The notes under the pieces: generated by a model | Seen by the model: the letters and a program-made list of their open reading frames with translations, nothing else | What the model was told of the DNA's origin: nothing | Databases searched by the model: none | Shown here: positions 23,267 through 32,759 of the stretch, one piece after another | How the letters are laid out: the number at the start of each line of letters is the position of its first letter | Position numbering within the stretch: the stretch's first letter is position 1 | Translations under genes and position numbers: made by a program | Assembly (NCBI GenBank): GCA_965276665.1 | Contig: OZ255620.1 | Coordinates: 186,001-250,000, forward strand | From: CAWGJC01 sp965276665 | GTDB taxonomy: Bacteria > Pseudomonadota > Alphaproteobacteria > Acetobacterales > Acetobacteraceae | Length of the DNA stretch: 64,000 bases | Direction of reading: 5' to 3'

Positions 23267-23995
23267 ATGTCGAGCACCCGTCGCGAGGAACTTCTCCGCG
23301 CCCTACCCTATGCGAGACGCTACGCGCGTGCTCTGACCGGCAGCCAGGCGCGGGGCGACACGCTGGTGGCGGAAAGCCTGAGCGGGATGCTGGACGACGA
23401 GGCGGCCGCCGATCCGCGGCTCGGCCTCTATGCCTGGATCACCCGCCGGTTCGAAGTGGGCGCGGGCGCGGGCGAGGGGCTCTCGGTGAAGCAGCGCCAG
23501 CTCCTGCTGCTGACCACGCTCGAGGAGGTTCCGATCGAGCATGCGGCGGAGATCGTCTCCCTGCCGGCGCACGAGGCGTCTGCGCTGCTCTTCACCGCCC
23601 GCGAGCAGCTCCGGGCGGCGGCCGCGGCCGCAGTGATGATCATCGAGGACGAGCCGATCATCGCGATGGATCTCGAGGAGCTGGTGGAGAATTGCGGCCA
23701 CCGTGTCGTGGGCGTCGCCGCCAGCGAGGTGGAGGCGGTGGCGATGGCCGAGAGCACGCGGCCCGGGCTGATCCTCGCCGATATCAATCTCGGAGCCGGC
23801 GGGGACGGAACCACGGCGGTGGCGCGCATCCTGAAGCGGCATTACGCGCCGGTGATCTTCGTTACCGCCTATCCCGAGCGCCTGCTTACCGGAGAGGCGC
23901 TGGAGCCCGCCTTTGTCATCACCAAGCCGTTCGAACCGCTCACTTTGGCGATCGCGACCTATCAGGCGGTGACCGGCGGCGTGCGGCTGGATTAG
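23267..23995 (+). CDS. phyR: PhyR, general stress response regulator (sigma-like domain plus receiver)
   Basis: A 242-residue PhyR. The N-terminal ~120 residues form an EcfG-like sigma mimic domain (RREELLRALPYARRYARALT then QRQLLLLTTLEEVPIEHAAE). The C-terminal receiver domain starts at about residue 122, with acidic pocket IIEDEP (Glu127, Asp128), phospho-acceptor Asp172 in LILADINLG, Thr200 in FVTAYPERLLTG and Lys220 in ITKPFEP. The FVTAYPERLL segment is the form of the alpha5/beta4 'FATGUY' region typical of alphaproteobacterial receivers in this pathway. When phosphorylated, PhyR binds NepR through its sigma-like domain and releases EcfG. All the conserved residues needed are present. 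Confidence 0.93.
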   Translation: MSSTRREELLRALPYARRYARALTGSQARGDTLVAESLSGMLDDEAAADPRLGLYAWITRRFEVGAGAGEGLSVKQRQLLLLTTLEEVPIEHAAEIVSLPAHEASALLFTAREQLRAAAAAAVMIIEDEPIIAMDLEELVENCGHRVVGVAASEVEAVAMAESTRPGLILADINLGAGGDGTTAVARILKRHYAPVIFVTAYPERLLTGEALEPAFVITKPFEPLTLAIATYQAVTGGVRLD

Positions 23996-24014
23996 GGGTT
24001 TTTGGGCGCGCGGA

Positions 24015-24040
24015 GGAACCCTGCTTCCTCTTGCCGCGAT
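24015..24040 (+). promoter_or_regulatory. Weak candidate EcfG promoter upstream of glgE
   Basis: GGAAC (24015-24019) is followed after 17 bases by CGAT (24037-24040). The EcfG consensus is GGAAC-N16/17-CGTT, so the -35 is perfect and the -10 has one mismatch. A transcript from here would start at about 24046, which would suit a translation start at 24075 better than one at 24054. Confidence 0.3.
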
Positions 24041-24053
24041 CTCTCCGGCGACG

Positions 24054-27000
24054 ATGGAAGTGGAAACGGGGGACATGGCGGCAGAGACGCTGGAAGCTCG
24101 CGAGGTCGACTCGCGACGATTGGCCATGCCTGCGCCCGGAATCGGGCCGAGGATCTACGCGCTCTCGCCGGCGGCCTGCGCTGAATTGCCGGCCTGGTTC
24201 GAGCATGCCGCCGCACTCGGCTTCGACCATGTGCTGCTGCCGGTCCCCTTTGTCACCGCGGCGGATTCGCGGGAGAGCCTGGTCGCCGATTTCGACGCGC
24301 TCTCACCCGCTTTCGGGGGCGACGCCAGTCTCGCCGGGGTCGTTTCGCTGGCCCGCACGCACCGGTTGGGCGTGCTGATCGATGTGGTGATAGACCGGGT
24401 CGCCGCGTCAGGCGCGATGGTGTCGGGCTCCCCCTTCGCCCCCCCGGCACCTGGCGAGGCGCTGGATCCGCGTCGCACGATCGAGACCGGGAACGCGGCC
24501 TTCGCCCATCTGCCCAATCTCGCGGCCGCGGAGGCGCTCGGCGCCTGGTGGGGCGGCCATCTCGCGCGCTGGCACGAGGCAGGCGTCGCCGGCCTTCGCC
24601 TGCTCGGCCTGTCGCGTGTGCCGAGCTGGACCTTGCCGAGCCTGCTTCGCCGGATGCGCGAGATGGCCCGCGACGCGCTGCTCCTCGCCTGGACGCCCGG
24701 CATGACGTGGGACGCCGTCGAGGCGCTTCGCGACACGGGTCTCGATTTCGTGTTCCCCTCGCTGCCGTGGTGGGACTGGAAATCCGATTGGCTCTGGGCG
24801 GAGATCGACCGGCTCCGCTCCACCGCGAAGCTGATCGCCTGCGCCGTGCGATCCGGCACCGAGCCCGAGCGCCGGCGGGCGATCACCGTCGCGGCCGCAC
24901 TCGGGGCCGGCTGGATGATGCCGCTGGAGGCTGAATTCGCCGATCCGTCGGCTGCTTCGCCGCGAGGCGGCGAGCTCGCCAACGTGATTGCGGCGGCCAA
25001 CGCATCCCGCACGAGCCTTCCGGGCGGCGGGGAAAACACCCCGGTCCGCCTGCTCACCGCGCCGGAGGCGCCGGTCCTCGCCCTGCTCCGCACCGATGCC
25101 GCCGACCCGCGCGCCGCCGACCATGCCGCGCTGCTGCTCGCCAACACCGATGCCGCTCGCCCTCACCGCCTGCGTCCCGGCCGCGTGCTGGCGAGAATCA
25201 GCGGGCGGTTCGGCGATTTCCGCAAAGTAGGCGGCGGCGCGCTTGCGCCCGCCGACGAAATAACTCTCTCGCCCGGTGAGACGCTGCTCTTCACCGCCGA
25301 TGCGGCACCACCCGCTCTCACGTCAGAAGCCGAGCCACGCAAGGCGGCCGAGGCCGCCGCATGCGCGCCGCGCATCGCCATCGAGGCGATCACGCCGAGC
25401 GTGGAGAATGGCCGGTTTCCCGCCAAGCGTGTCGCCGGCGAGGCCGTCGCTGTCGAGGCGGACATCATCTTCGACGGCCATGACCAGTACAACGCGGTGC
25501 TGCAATGGCGCGGCCCCGGCGAGACGGCCTGGCAGGAAACGCCGATGCGCCCGCTCGGCAATGATCGCTGGCGGGGCGATCTGCCGCTCGCCGGCATGGG
25601 CGTGCATGAATTCTCGATCGAGGCCTGGCGTGACGCCTTCAAGACGTTCCGTGACGAGGTGACGAAGAAGCACGCCGCCGGCGTCGACACGCATCTCGAG
25701 CTGATCGAGGGCGTGGATCTCGTCACCCATGGCGCCGCCCGCTCCGCCGAACTGGCCGTCACCCTGCAATCGCTCGGCACGCCCGACGAGACGCGCCGCC
25801 GCGAAATCCTGCTGGCCGACGGCACCGCCGGCATGATGGCGAAGGCCGATGACCGGCCCTTCCGCGTGCAGAGCGGCGTGTTCCGGATCGAGGCCGATCG
25901 CATCGAGGCGCAATTCGCGAGCTGGTACGAAGCCTTCCCGCGCTCGATGAGCGACGACCCGAACCGGCACGGCAATTTCGACGATGTCATCCGCCATCTG
26001 CCCCGCGTGCAGGCGATGGGGTTCGACGTGCTTTATTTCCCGCCGATCAGCCCGATCGGCACGACCAACCGGAAGGGCCGCAACAACGCGTTGAAGGCCG
26101 AGCCCGGCGATGTCGGCAGCCCCTATGCGATCGGCTCGCCGGAAGGCGGCCATGACGCCCTGCATCCCGAGCTCGGCACCCTCGATGGTTTCCGGCGGCT
26201 GATCGCCGAGGCCTACAAGCATGGCATCGAGATCGCGATCGACTTCGCGGTGCAGTGCTCGCCCGATCATCCCTGGCTCAAGCAGCACCGCAGCTGGTTC
26301 GCCTGGCGTCCGGACGGCTCGATGCGCTACGCGGAAAATCCGCCGAAGCGCTACGAGGACATCGTCAACGTCGATTTCTATGCCGCAGGCGCGATTCCCG
26401 ATCTCTGGATCGCGCTCCGCGACGTGGTGATGTTCTGGGCCGAGCAGGGCGTGCGAATTTTTCGCGTGGACAATCCGCACACCAAGCCGTTCCCGTTCTG
26501 GGAATGGATGATCGCGAGCGTGCGCGCACGCTTCCCGGACGCGCTGTTCCTCGCCGAGGCCTTCACCCGCCCGAAGGTGATGTACCGGCTGGCGAAGATC
26601 GGCTTCACCCAATCCTACACCTACTTCACTTGGCGCAACGAAAAGGTCGAGCTGGCGGAATATCTCACCGAGCTCAGCACGACAGCGCCGCGGGATTTCT
26701 TTCGGCCGAACTTCTTCGTCAACACGCCCGACATCAATCCGGTGTTCCTGCAGACATCCGGTCGGGCCGGGTTCCTGATCCGCGCCGCGCTCGCCGCGAC
26801 GCTGTCCGGCCTCTGGGGTGTCTATTCCGGCTTCGAGCTCACCGAGGCGCGCCCGCTGCCGGGACGCGAGGAATATCTCGACAGCGAGAAATACCAGATC
26901 GTCGCCTGGGACTGGCAGCGGCCTGGCAATATCGTGCGCGAAATTACGGAACTGAACCGGATCCGGCGGGCCAATCCCGCGTTGCAGACTCACCTCGGCG

Positions 27001-27272
27001 TCAGCTTCCTCCCCGCCTACAACGATAATATCCTGGTTTTCGAAAAGGCGACTCCGGAGCGCGACAACGTTCTGATCATCGCCGTCAGCCTTGATCCGTA
27101 TAACCCGCAAGAGGCGGATTTCGAGCTGCCGGCCGACGGCGCGAACCCCGCCACCGATCTGCTGAATGGCGCCGGCTTCACATGGTCCGGCAAACGCCAG
27201 CATCTGCGCCTTACGCCGGACGCGCCTTACGCGATTTGGCGCATGACCGTCCTCACAGCGAGCCAAGCATGA
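24054..27272 (+). CDS. glgE: GlgE-type alpha-1,4-glucan:maltose-1-phosphate maltosyltransferase with extra N-terminal domain
   Basis: A 1072-residue protein. Residues ~440-1065 are a full GlgE: the N-terminal beta domain (IEAITPSVENGRFPAKRVAG), the MGFDVLYFPPISPIGTTNRKGR entry, the nucleophile Asp in FRVDNPHTKPFPFWEW (about residue 804), the acid/base Glu in LFLAEAFTRPKVMYRL (about 832) and the third acid in NTPDINPVF (about 892). GlgE adds maltose from maltose-1-phosphate to growing alpha-1,4-glucans. Residues ~25-420 form an additional domain with a degenerate alpha-amylase-like barrel lacking catalytic acids (GLRLLGLSRV where GxRxD is expected). The start is ATG 24054 or ATG 24075. The stop overlaps the TreS start (ATGA). 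Confidence 0.9.
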   Translation: MEVETGDMAAETLEAREVDSRRLAMPAPGIGPRIYALSPAACAELPAWFEHAAALGFDHVLLPVPFVTAADSRESLVADFDALSPAFGGDASLAGVVSLARTHRLGVLIDVVIDRVAASGAMVSGSPFAPPAPGEALDPRRTIETGNAAFAHLPNLAAAEALGAWWGGHLARWHEAGVAGLRLLGLSRVPSWTLPSLLRRMREMARDALLLAWTPGMTWDAVEALRDTGLDFVFPSLPWWDWKSDWLWAEIDRLRSTAKLIACAVRSGTEPERRRAITVAAALGAGWMMPLEAEFADPSAASPRGGELANVIAAANASRTSLPGGGENTPVRLLTAPEAPVLALLRTDAADPRAADHAALLLANTDAARPHRLRPGRVLARISGRFGDFRKVGGGALAPADEITLSPGETLLFTADAAPPALTSEAEPRKAAEAAACAPRIAIEAITPSVENGRFPAKRVAGEAVAVEADIIFDGHDQYNAVLQWRGPGETAWQETPMRPLGNDRWRGDLPLAGMGVHEFSIEAWRDAFKTFRDEVTKKHAAGVDTHLELIEGVDLVTHGAARSAELAVTLQSLGTPDETRRREILLADGTAGMMAKADDRPFRVQSGVFRIEADRIEAQFASWYEAFPRSMSDDPNRHGNFDDVIRHLPRVQAMGFDVLYFPPISPIGTTNRKGRNNALKAEPGDVGSPYAIGSPEGGHDALHPELGTLDGFRRLIAEAYKHGIEIAIDFAVQCSPDHPWLKQHRSWFAWRPDGSMRYAENPPKRYEDIVNVDFYAAGAIPDLWIALRDVVMFWAEQGVRIFRVDNPHTKPFPFWEWMIASVRARFPDALFLAEAFTRPKVMYRLAKIGFTQSYTYFTWRNEKVELAEYLTELSTTAPRDFFRPNFFVNTPDINPVFLQTSGRAGFLIRAALAATLSGLWGVYSGFELTEARPLPGREEYLDSEKYQIVAWDWQRPGNIVREITELNRIRRANPALQTHLGVSFLPAYNDNILVFEKATPERDNVLIIAVSLDPYNPQEADFELPADGANPATDLLNGAGFTWSGKRQHLRLTPDAPYAIWRMTVLTASQA

Positions 27273-30200
27273 GTCAGACAGCACTGCCGCCGATCGAGGA
27301 TCCGCTCTGGTACAAGGATGCGGTGATCTACCAGCTACACGTGAAATCCTTCTTTGATTCCAATAATGATGGCGTGGGCGATTTCGCGGGGCTGATCGGC
27401 AAGCTCGACTACATCGCGGAGCTTGGCGTCACCGCCGTCTGGCTGCTGCCGTTCTATCCTTCGCCGCGGCGCGATGACGGATACGACATCGGTTCCTACC
27501 GGGGCGTGCATCCGGAATACGGCAAGCTGATCGATGCACGACGGTTTATCGACGCGGCGCATGCGCGCGGGCTGCGCGTGATCACCGAGCTCGTGATCAA
27601 CCATACCTCCGACCAGCACCCCTGGTTCGAGCGCGCCCGCCAGGCGCCGAAAGGCTCGCCGGACCGCGACTTCTATGTCTGGTCGGATAACGACGAAAAA
27701 TACGCGGGCACGCGAGTCATTTTCATCGACACCGAAAAGTCGAACTGGACGTGGGATCCGGTCGCCAACGCCTATTTCTGGCACCGCTTCTACTCGCATC
27801 AGCCGGATCTGAACTTCGACAATCCGCTGGTGATGGAGGCCGTTCTCTCCATCATGCGGTTCTGGCTCGACCTCGGGGTCGACGGTCTCCGTCTCGACGC
27901 CGTGCCCTATCTCGTGGAGCGCGAAGGCACGAATAACGAGAATCTCGCCGAGACCCATGCGGTGCTGAAGCGTATCCGCGCGGAGATGGATCTGCACGCG
28001 CCGGGCCGCATGCTCCTCTGCGAGGCCAATCAATGGCCCGAGGATGCGCAGCAGTATTTCGGCGAGGGCGACGAATGCCACATGTCGTTCCACTTCCCGC
28101 TGATGCCGCGCATGTACATGGCGATCGCGCGGGAAGACCGCTTCCCGATCACCGACATCATGCGGCAGACGCCGGAGATCCCGTCCAACTGCCAATGGGC
28201 CATTTTCCTCCGCAACCATGATGAGCTGACGCTCGAAATGGTCACCACCGCGGAGCGCGATTATCTTTGGGAAACCTACGCGACCGATCGTCGGGCGCGG
28301 CTCAATCTTGGCATTCGCCGCCGCCTTGCGCCGCTGCTCGAGCGCGATCGCCGGCGCATCGAGCTGATGAACGGGCTGTTGCTCTCGATGCCCGGCACGC
28401 CGGTGCTCTATTACGGCGACGAGATCGGCATGGGTGACAACATCCATCTCGGCGATCGTGATGGCGTGCGCACGCCAATGCAGTGGTCGGTGGACCGCAA
28501 TGGCGGCTTCTCGCGCTCCGACCCGGCCGGCATGGTGCTGCCGACGATCATGGATCCGATCTACGGATTCCAGGCGGTCAATGTCGAGGCGCAGGCCGCC
28601 GACCCGCACTCGCTGCTGAACTGGACGCGGCGCATGCTGGCGGTGCGGCAGGGCCACCGCGCTTTCGGCCGCGGCTCGCTCCGCTTCCTCTATCCACGCA
28701 ACCGCAAGATCCTCGCCTTCCTGCGCCAATTGCCGCTCGACGATGGTGGTGACGAGACGCTGCTCTGCATCTACAACCTCTCGCGCTCCGCCCAGGCCGT
28801 GGAGCTCGATCTTGCGACCTTCGCCGGGCGCACGCCGATCGAAATTCTCGGCGGCTCCTCCTTCCCGGCGATCGGGCAGCTCACCTATCTCCTCACCCTG
28901 CCGCCTTTCGGATTCTATTGGTTCCAGCTCGCCAGCCAGGATCAAGGCGCCGGTGCTAGCGGATCGGAATCATTGCCTGAATTCGCGACGATCGTGCTCC
29001 GCCGCGAGCTTGCCGATGCACTGGCCGAGCCCGGACGCAGCCTGCTGGAACGCGAGGCGCTGCCCGCATACCTGCCGAAGCGGCGCTGGTTCGCAGCCAA
29101 GGGCGAGACATTGCATCGCGTGCGCATCGCCTACGCGGTCCCGGTGCCGGATCAGCCGATCCTCGTCACCGAAATCGAGGCCGATGTGGGAAATCATTCG
29201 GAGCGCTACGTGCTTCCGGTCGGTATCGGCTGGGATGACGAGCAGACCGACCCGCTCGTCCAGCCCCTCGCCCTGGCGCGGGTCCGGCGCGGCCCGCGGG
29301 TCGGTTATCTCACCGATGGTTTCGCGCTCGATCCGCTGGTGCATGCCTGGATGGGTGCGATGCGCCGAGGCGTCGTCGTGCCGCTCGACGGCGACGAGGG
29401 CGAGATCCGCTTCATTCCAACGTCGCGCCTCGCCGATGTCGAGATCGCGCCGAACGCGCAGATCCGCCGCCTCGCAGCCGAGCAATCCAACAGCTCGCTG
29501 ATCCTCGGCGACACGTTGGTGATGAAGATCGTGCGCCGCGTCTCGGCCGGCATCCATCCCGAAGGCGAGATGACGCGCTATCTGACGGAGCGCGGCTTCG
29601 GCAACACCGCGCCGCTGTTCGGCGAGGTGGTGCGGGTGACGGCGGATGGCACGCCGCACACGCTCGGGCTGGTGCAAGGCTTCGTGCGCAACCAGGGCGA
29701 TGGCTGGGGCTGGACGCTCGACTTCCTCGCGCGCAGCGTCGACGAGCTGGCGTTGACCGGCAGCGAGACCGACGAGCATGAGCGCTCCGACGTGTTCGCG
29801 GAATACGGTGTGTTCGCCACCGCGATGGGGCGGCGGCTCGGCGAGCTGCACGCGGTGCTCTCGCTGCCGACGGATCAGCCGGATTTCGCGCCCGAGGAGG
29901 CCGATCAGACCACGCTTTCCGAATGGGCGGATGGCGCGATCGAGCAGCTCGACAGCGCGCTTGGCGTGCTCGAGCGCCTGCCGGATTGGCCCGATGACGC
30001 TTCGCGCGACCGTGCCCGGGCGCTGATCGACCGCGCCGAGGAAATCCGCGACGCGATCCGCGGGCTGGCGCGGCGTGGCCAGGGTGCGCTTCGCACGCGC
30101 GTGCATGGCGACTTCCATCTCGGCCAGGTTCTGGTGGTCACGGGCGATGCCTATCTCATCGATTTCGAGGGAGAGCCCGCGCGTTCGCTCGCTCAGCGCC

Positions 30201-30571
30201 GCGCCAAATCCTCCGGCCTCCGCGATGTCGCCGGCGTGCTGCGCTCCTTCGACTATGCCGCCGCCACCTCGGAGGGCCGCATGGCGGCGAGCGCCGCGGC
30301 GTCGGAACGGCGATCTGCCTTGCTCGACCACTTCCGGACCGAGGCGACCGCCGCGTTGCTCGCCGCGTACCGCACGGTGCTCGAGACGGCGGAGCGCCGC
30401 TGGGTGCCGCCGGATGCGGAGGCGCCGCTGCTCGATCTGTTCCTAATCGAGAAGGCCGCCTACGAAATCCGCTACGAGGCGGCGAACCGGCCGGGCTGGA
30501 TCGGCATCCCCCTCCGTGGCCTCACCGACATCGTCGAACGCGTCATCGGCAGCGGAGAAGCGAATGGCTGA
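27269..30571 (+). CDS. treS: Trehalose synthase / maltokinase fusion (TreS-Mak)
   Basis: A 1100-residue fusion. Residues 1-~550 are trehalose synthase (GH13), which interconverts trehalose and maltose: INHTSDQHPWF, nucleophile Asp in GLRLDAVPYLVE (about residue 206), Glu in MLLCEANQWPEDAQ (about 249), Asp in LRNHDELTLE (about 315), and the YYGDEIGMGDNIHLGDR loop. Residues ~570-1100 are maltokinase (Mak/Pep2), which phosphorylates maltose with ATP: HGDFHLGQVLV (about 946) and LIDFEGEPARSLAQRRAKSS (about 963-982) hold the catalytic and metal-binding residues. The product, maltose-1-phosphate, feeds GlgE encoded just upstream. I chose the ATG at 27269, which overlaps the glgE stop; the longer reading from 27182 is a shadow. 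Confidence 0.93.
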   Translation: MSQTALPPIEDPLWYKDAVIYQLHVKSFFDSNNDGVGDFAGLIGKLDYIAELGVTAVWLLPFYPSPRRDDGYDIGSYRGVHPEYGKLIDARRFIDAAHARGLRVITELVINHTSDQHPWFERARQAPKGSPDRDFYVWSDNDEKYAGTRVIFIDTEKSNWTWDPVANAYFWHRFYSHQPDLNFDNPLVMEAVLSIMRFWLDLGVDGLRLDAVPYLVEREGTNNENLAETHAVLKRIRAEMDLHAPGRMLLCEANQWPEDAQQYFGEGDECHMSFHFPLMPRMYMAIAREDRFPITDIMRQTPEIPSNCQWAIFLRNHDELTLEMVTTAERDYLWETYATDRRARLNLGIRRRLAPLLERDRRRIELMNGLLLSMPGTPVLYYGDEIGMGDNIHLGDRDGVRTPMQWSVDRNGGFSRSDPAGMVLPTIMDPIYGFQAVNVEAQAADPHSLLNWTRRMLAVRQGHRAFGRGSLRFLYPRNRKILAFLRQLPLDDGGDETLLCIYNLSRSAQAVELDLATFAGRTPIEILGGSSFPAIGQLTYLLTLPPFGFYWFQLASQDQGAGASGSESLPEFATIVLRRELADALAEPGRSLLEREALPAYLPKRRWFAAKGETLHRVRIAYAVPVPDQPILVTEIEADVGNHSERYVLPVGIGWDDEQTDPLVQPLALARVRRGPRVGYLTDGFALDPLVHAWMGAMRRGVVVPLDGDEGEIRFIPTSRLADVEIAPNAQIRRLAAEQSNSSLILGDTLVMKIVRRVSAGIHPEGEMTRYLTERGFGNTAPLFGEVVRVTADGTPHTLGLVQGFVRNQGDGWGWTLDFLARSVDELALTGSETDEHERSDVFAEYGVFATAMGRRLGELHAVLSLPTDQPDFAPEEADQTTLSEWADGAIEQLDSALGVLERLPDWPDDASRDRARALIDRAEEIRDAIRGLARRGQGALRTRVHGDFHLGQVLVVTGDAYLIDFEGEPARSLAQRRAKSSGLRDVAGVLRSFDYAAATSEGRMAASAAASERRSALLDHFRTEATAALLAAYRTVLETAERRWVPPDAEAPLLDLFLIEKAAYEIRYEAANRPGWIGIPLRGLTDIVERVIGSGEANG

Positions 30572-32759
30572 TCACCAGCCCGACACCGGCGCGCCCGACC
30601 CGGGTGCCGTCGACGCGTTGATGCAGGCGCGTCATGGAGACCCGTTCGCCGTTCTTGGCCCGCACGATAGCGGCCGCGGTACCGCGATCCGCGCGATATT
30701 GCCGAATGCCGACTCCGTCACCGTTCTCGACCGGGCGGACGGGCAGATTCTGGGCCAGCTCGAACGCATCCATGGTGACGGGTTCTGGAGCGGTGTCGTC
30801 CCGGCACGCGGCCCGTATCGGCTGCGCGCCCGCTACGCTGGTCATGATTTCGAGTTCGACGATCCGTATGCGTTCCCGGCGATCCTCGGCGATCTCGACG
30901 TCTATCTGCTCGCCGCCGGCCGGCATTATGATTTCGCGCGCATGCTGGGCGCGCATGCAAGCGAGATGGATGGCGTTCCCGGCGTGCGTTTCGCCGTATG
31001 GGCGCCGAACGCGCAACGTGTCTCGGTCATCGGCGATTTCAACTACTGGGACGGACGTCGCCACCCGATGCGCCTGCGCCATGGTGCCGGGATCTGGGAG
31101 CTGTTCGTCCCCGGCATCGCGCCAGGGGCGATCTATAAATATGAATTGACCGGCCCGCATGGCGAGCGTCTCGAGAAGGCCGATCCGGTCGCCTGGGAGA
31201 CGGAGATGGCGCCCGCCACCGGCTCCGTCGTGCCGCCGGCGAGCTCGCATGAATGGCAGGATCAGGTCTGGATGGCGAGCCGCGCCGCGCGGCAGACGCC
31301 GGACGCGCCGCTCTCGATCTACGAGGTGCATGCCTTTTCCTGGCTGCCACCCGAGCCCGGCCCGGATGGCTGGGACCGGCTGGCCGACAAGCTCGTCCCC
31401 TATGCCGCGCGCATGGGGTTCACGCATCTCGAGCTGATGCCGGTGATGGAGCATCCGTTCGGCGGATCCTGGGGCTATCAGCCGCTCGGACAATTCGCGC
31501 CGAGCGCGCGGCTCGGCGGTCCTGCCGGCTTCTCCCGTTTCGTCGATCGCTGCCACCAGGCGGGGCTCGGCGTCATTCTCGACTGGGTGCCGGCGCATTT
31601 TCCGACCGATGCGCATGGCCTGGTGCAGTTCGACGGCACGCCGCTCTACGAGCATGCCGACCCGCGCGAGGGATTCCATCGCGACTGGAACACGCTGATC
31701 TACAATCACGGCCGGAACGAGGTGCGCGGTTTCCTGATCGGCAGCGCGCTGCACTGGCTCGATTACTACCACGCGGACGGGCTGCGGGTTGATGCGGTGG
31801 CGTCGATGCTCTACCGCGACTACTCGCGCAATGCCGGGGAGTGGATCCCGAATGCCTATGGCGGGCGCGAAAACCTCGAATCCATCGCCTTTTTCCAGGA
31901 CCTGGCGCGCGCGGTGCGCGAGCGTTGCCCGGGCACCGTGCTGATCGCCGAGGAATCGACCGCTTGGCCCGGCGTCACGCGGCCGCCGGAGGAAGGCGGA
32001 CTCGGCTTCAACTTCAAGTGGAACATGGGCTGGATGCACGACACCCTGCACTACATGCAAGAGGAGCCGGTGTATCGGAAATGGCACCACGGCGAGATCA
32101 CCTTCGGCCTCGTCTACGCCTTCTCGGAAAAGTTCGTGCTGCCTTTGTCGCATGACGAGGTCGTGCATCTGAAGCATTCGCTGATCGGGCGGATGCCGGG
32201 CGATGCATGGCAACGCTTCGCCAATCTCCGCGCCTATTACGGCTTCATGTGGACGCATCCGGGCAAGAAGCTGATCTTCATGGGCGGCGAGATCGCGCAG
32301 GAAGGAGAGTGGAACCACGATACGGGGATCGAGTGGCATCTGCTCGATCAGGCGCCGTATCGCGGCGTGCAAAGCCTGCTTCGCGATCTCAACCGCGTGT
32401 ATCGCGACGAGCCGGCGCTGCATGCGCGCGATTGCGATCCCGAAGGATTTCGCTGGCTGGTGCTCAACGATTCCGAAGCGAGCGTCTATGCCTATCTCCG
32501 TCTCGGCAACGAGAATGATCGACCGATCGTCGTCGCCTGTAATTTTACCCCGGTCCCGCGCGTCGGCTACCGCATCGGCGTGCCGCGTGGCGGCGCGTGG
32601 GAAGAGATCATGAACACCGATGCCGGAATCTATGGCGGCTCGAATCTCGGCAATAGCGGCCAGGTGCAGGCCGAGGACTACCCGTTCCACGATCTGCCCT
32701 GCTCGGTGGCCCTGACCCTGCCGCCGCTCGCCACCATCATCCTCCGGGCCGCTTCGTGA
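30564..32759 (+). CDS. glgB: 1,4-alpha-glucan branching enzyme
   Basis: A 731-residue GH13 branching enzyme that makes alpha-1,6 branches in the glucan built by GlgE. Two N-terminal carbohydrate/CBM48 modules are visible (about residues 20-110 and 125-220, the second with VWAPNAQRVSVIGDFNYWDG). The catalytic barrel has DWVPAHFPTDAHGL, nucleophile Asp in GLRVDAVASMLYRDYSR (about 407), acid Glu in LIAEESTAWPGVTRP (about 461) and Asp in LPLSHDEVVHLKHS (about 529). Length is normal for the family. Its start lies 8 bases inside the treS-mak gene and its stop overlaps the GTG start of treZ, so the run is translationally coupled. Confidence 0.95.
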   Translation: MADHQPDTGAPDPGAVDALMQARHGDPFAVLGPHDSGRGTAIRAILPNADSVTVLDRADGQILGQLERIHGDGFWSGVVPARGPYRLRARYAGHDFEFDDPYAFPAILGDLDVYLLAAGRHYDFARMLGAHASEMDGVPGVRFAVWAPNAQRVSVIGDFNYWDGRRHPMRLRHGAGIWELFVPGIAPGAIYKYELTGPHGERLEKADPVAWETEMAPATGSVVPPASSHEWQDQVWMASRAARQTPDAPLSIYEVHAFSWLPPEPGPDGWDRLADKLVPYAARMGFTHLELMPVMEHPFGGSWGYQPLGQFAPSARLGGPAGFSRFVDRCHQAGLGVILDWVPAHFPTDAHGLVQFDGTPLYEHADPREGFHRDWNTLIYNHGRNEVRGFLIGSALHWLDYYHADGLRVDAVASMLYRDYSRNAGEWIPNAYGGRENLESIAFFQDLARAVRERCPGTVLIAEESTAWPGVTRPPEEGGLGFNFKWNMGWMHDTLHYMQEEPVYRKWHHGEITFGLVYAFSEKFVLPLSHDEVVHLKHSLIGRMPGDAWQRFANLRAYYGFMWTHPGKKLIFMGGEIAQEGEWNHDTGIEWHLLDQAPYRGVQSLLRDLNRVYRDEPALHARDCDPEGFRWLVLNDSEASVYAYLRLGNENDRPIVVACNFTPVPRVGYRIGVPRGGAWEEIMNTDAGIYGGSNLGNSGQVQAEDYPFHDLPCSVALTLPPLATIILRAAS

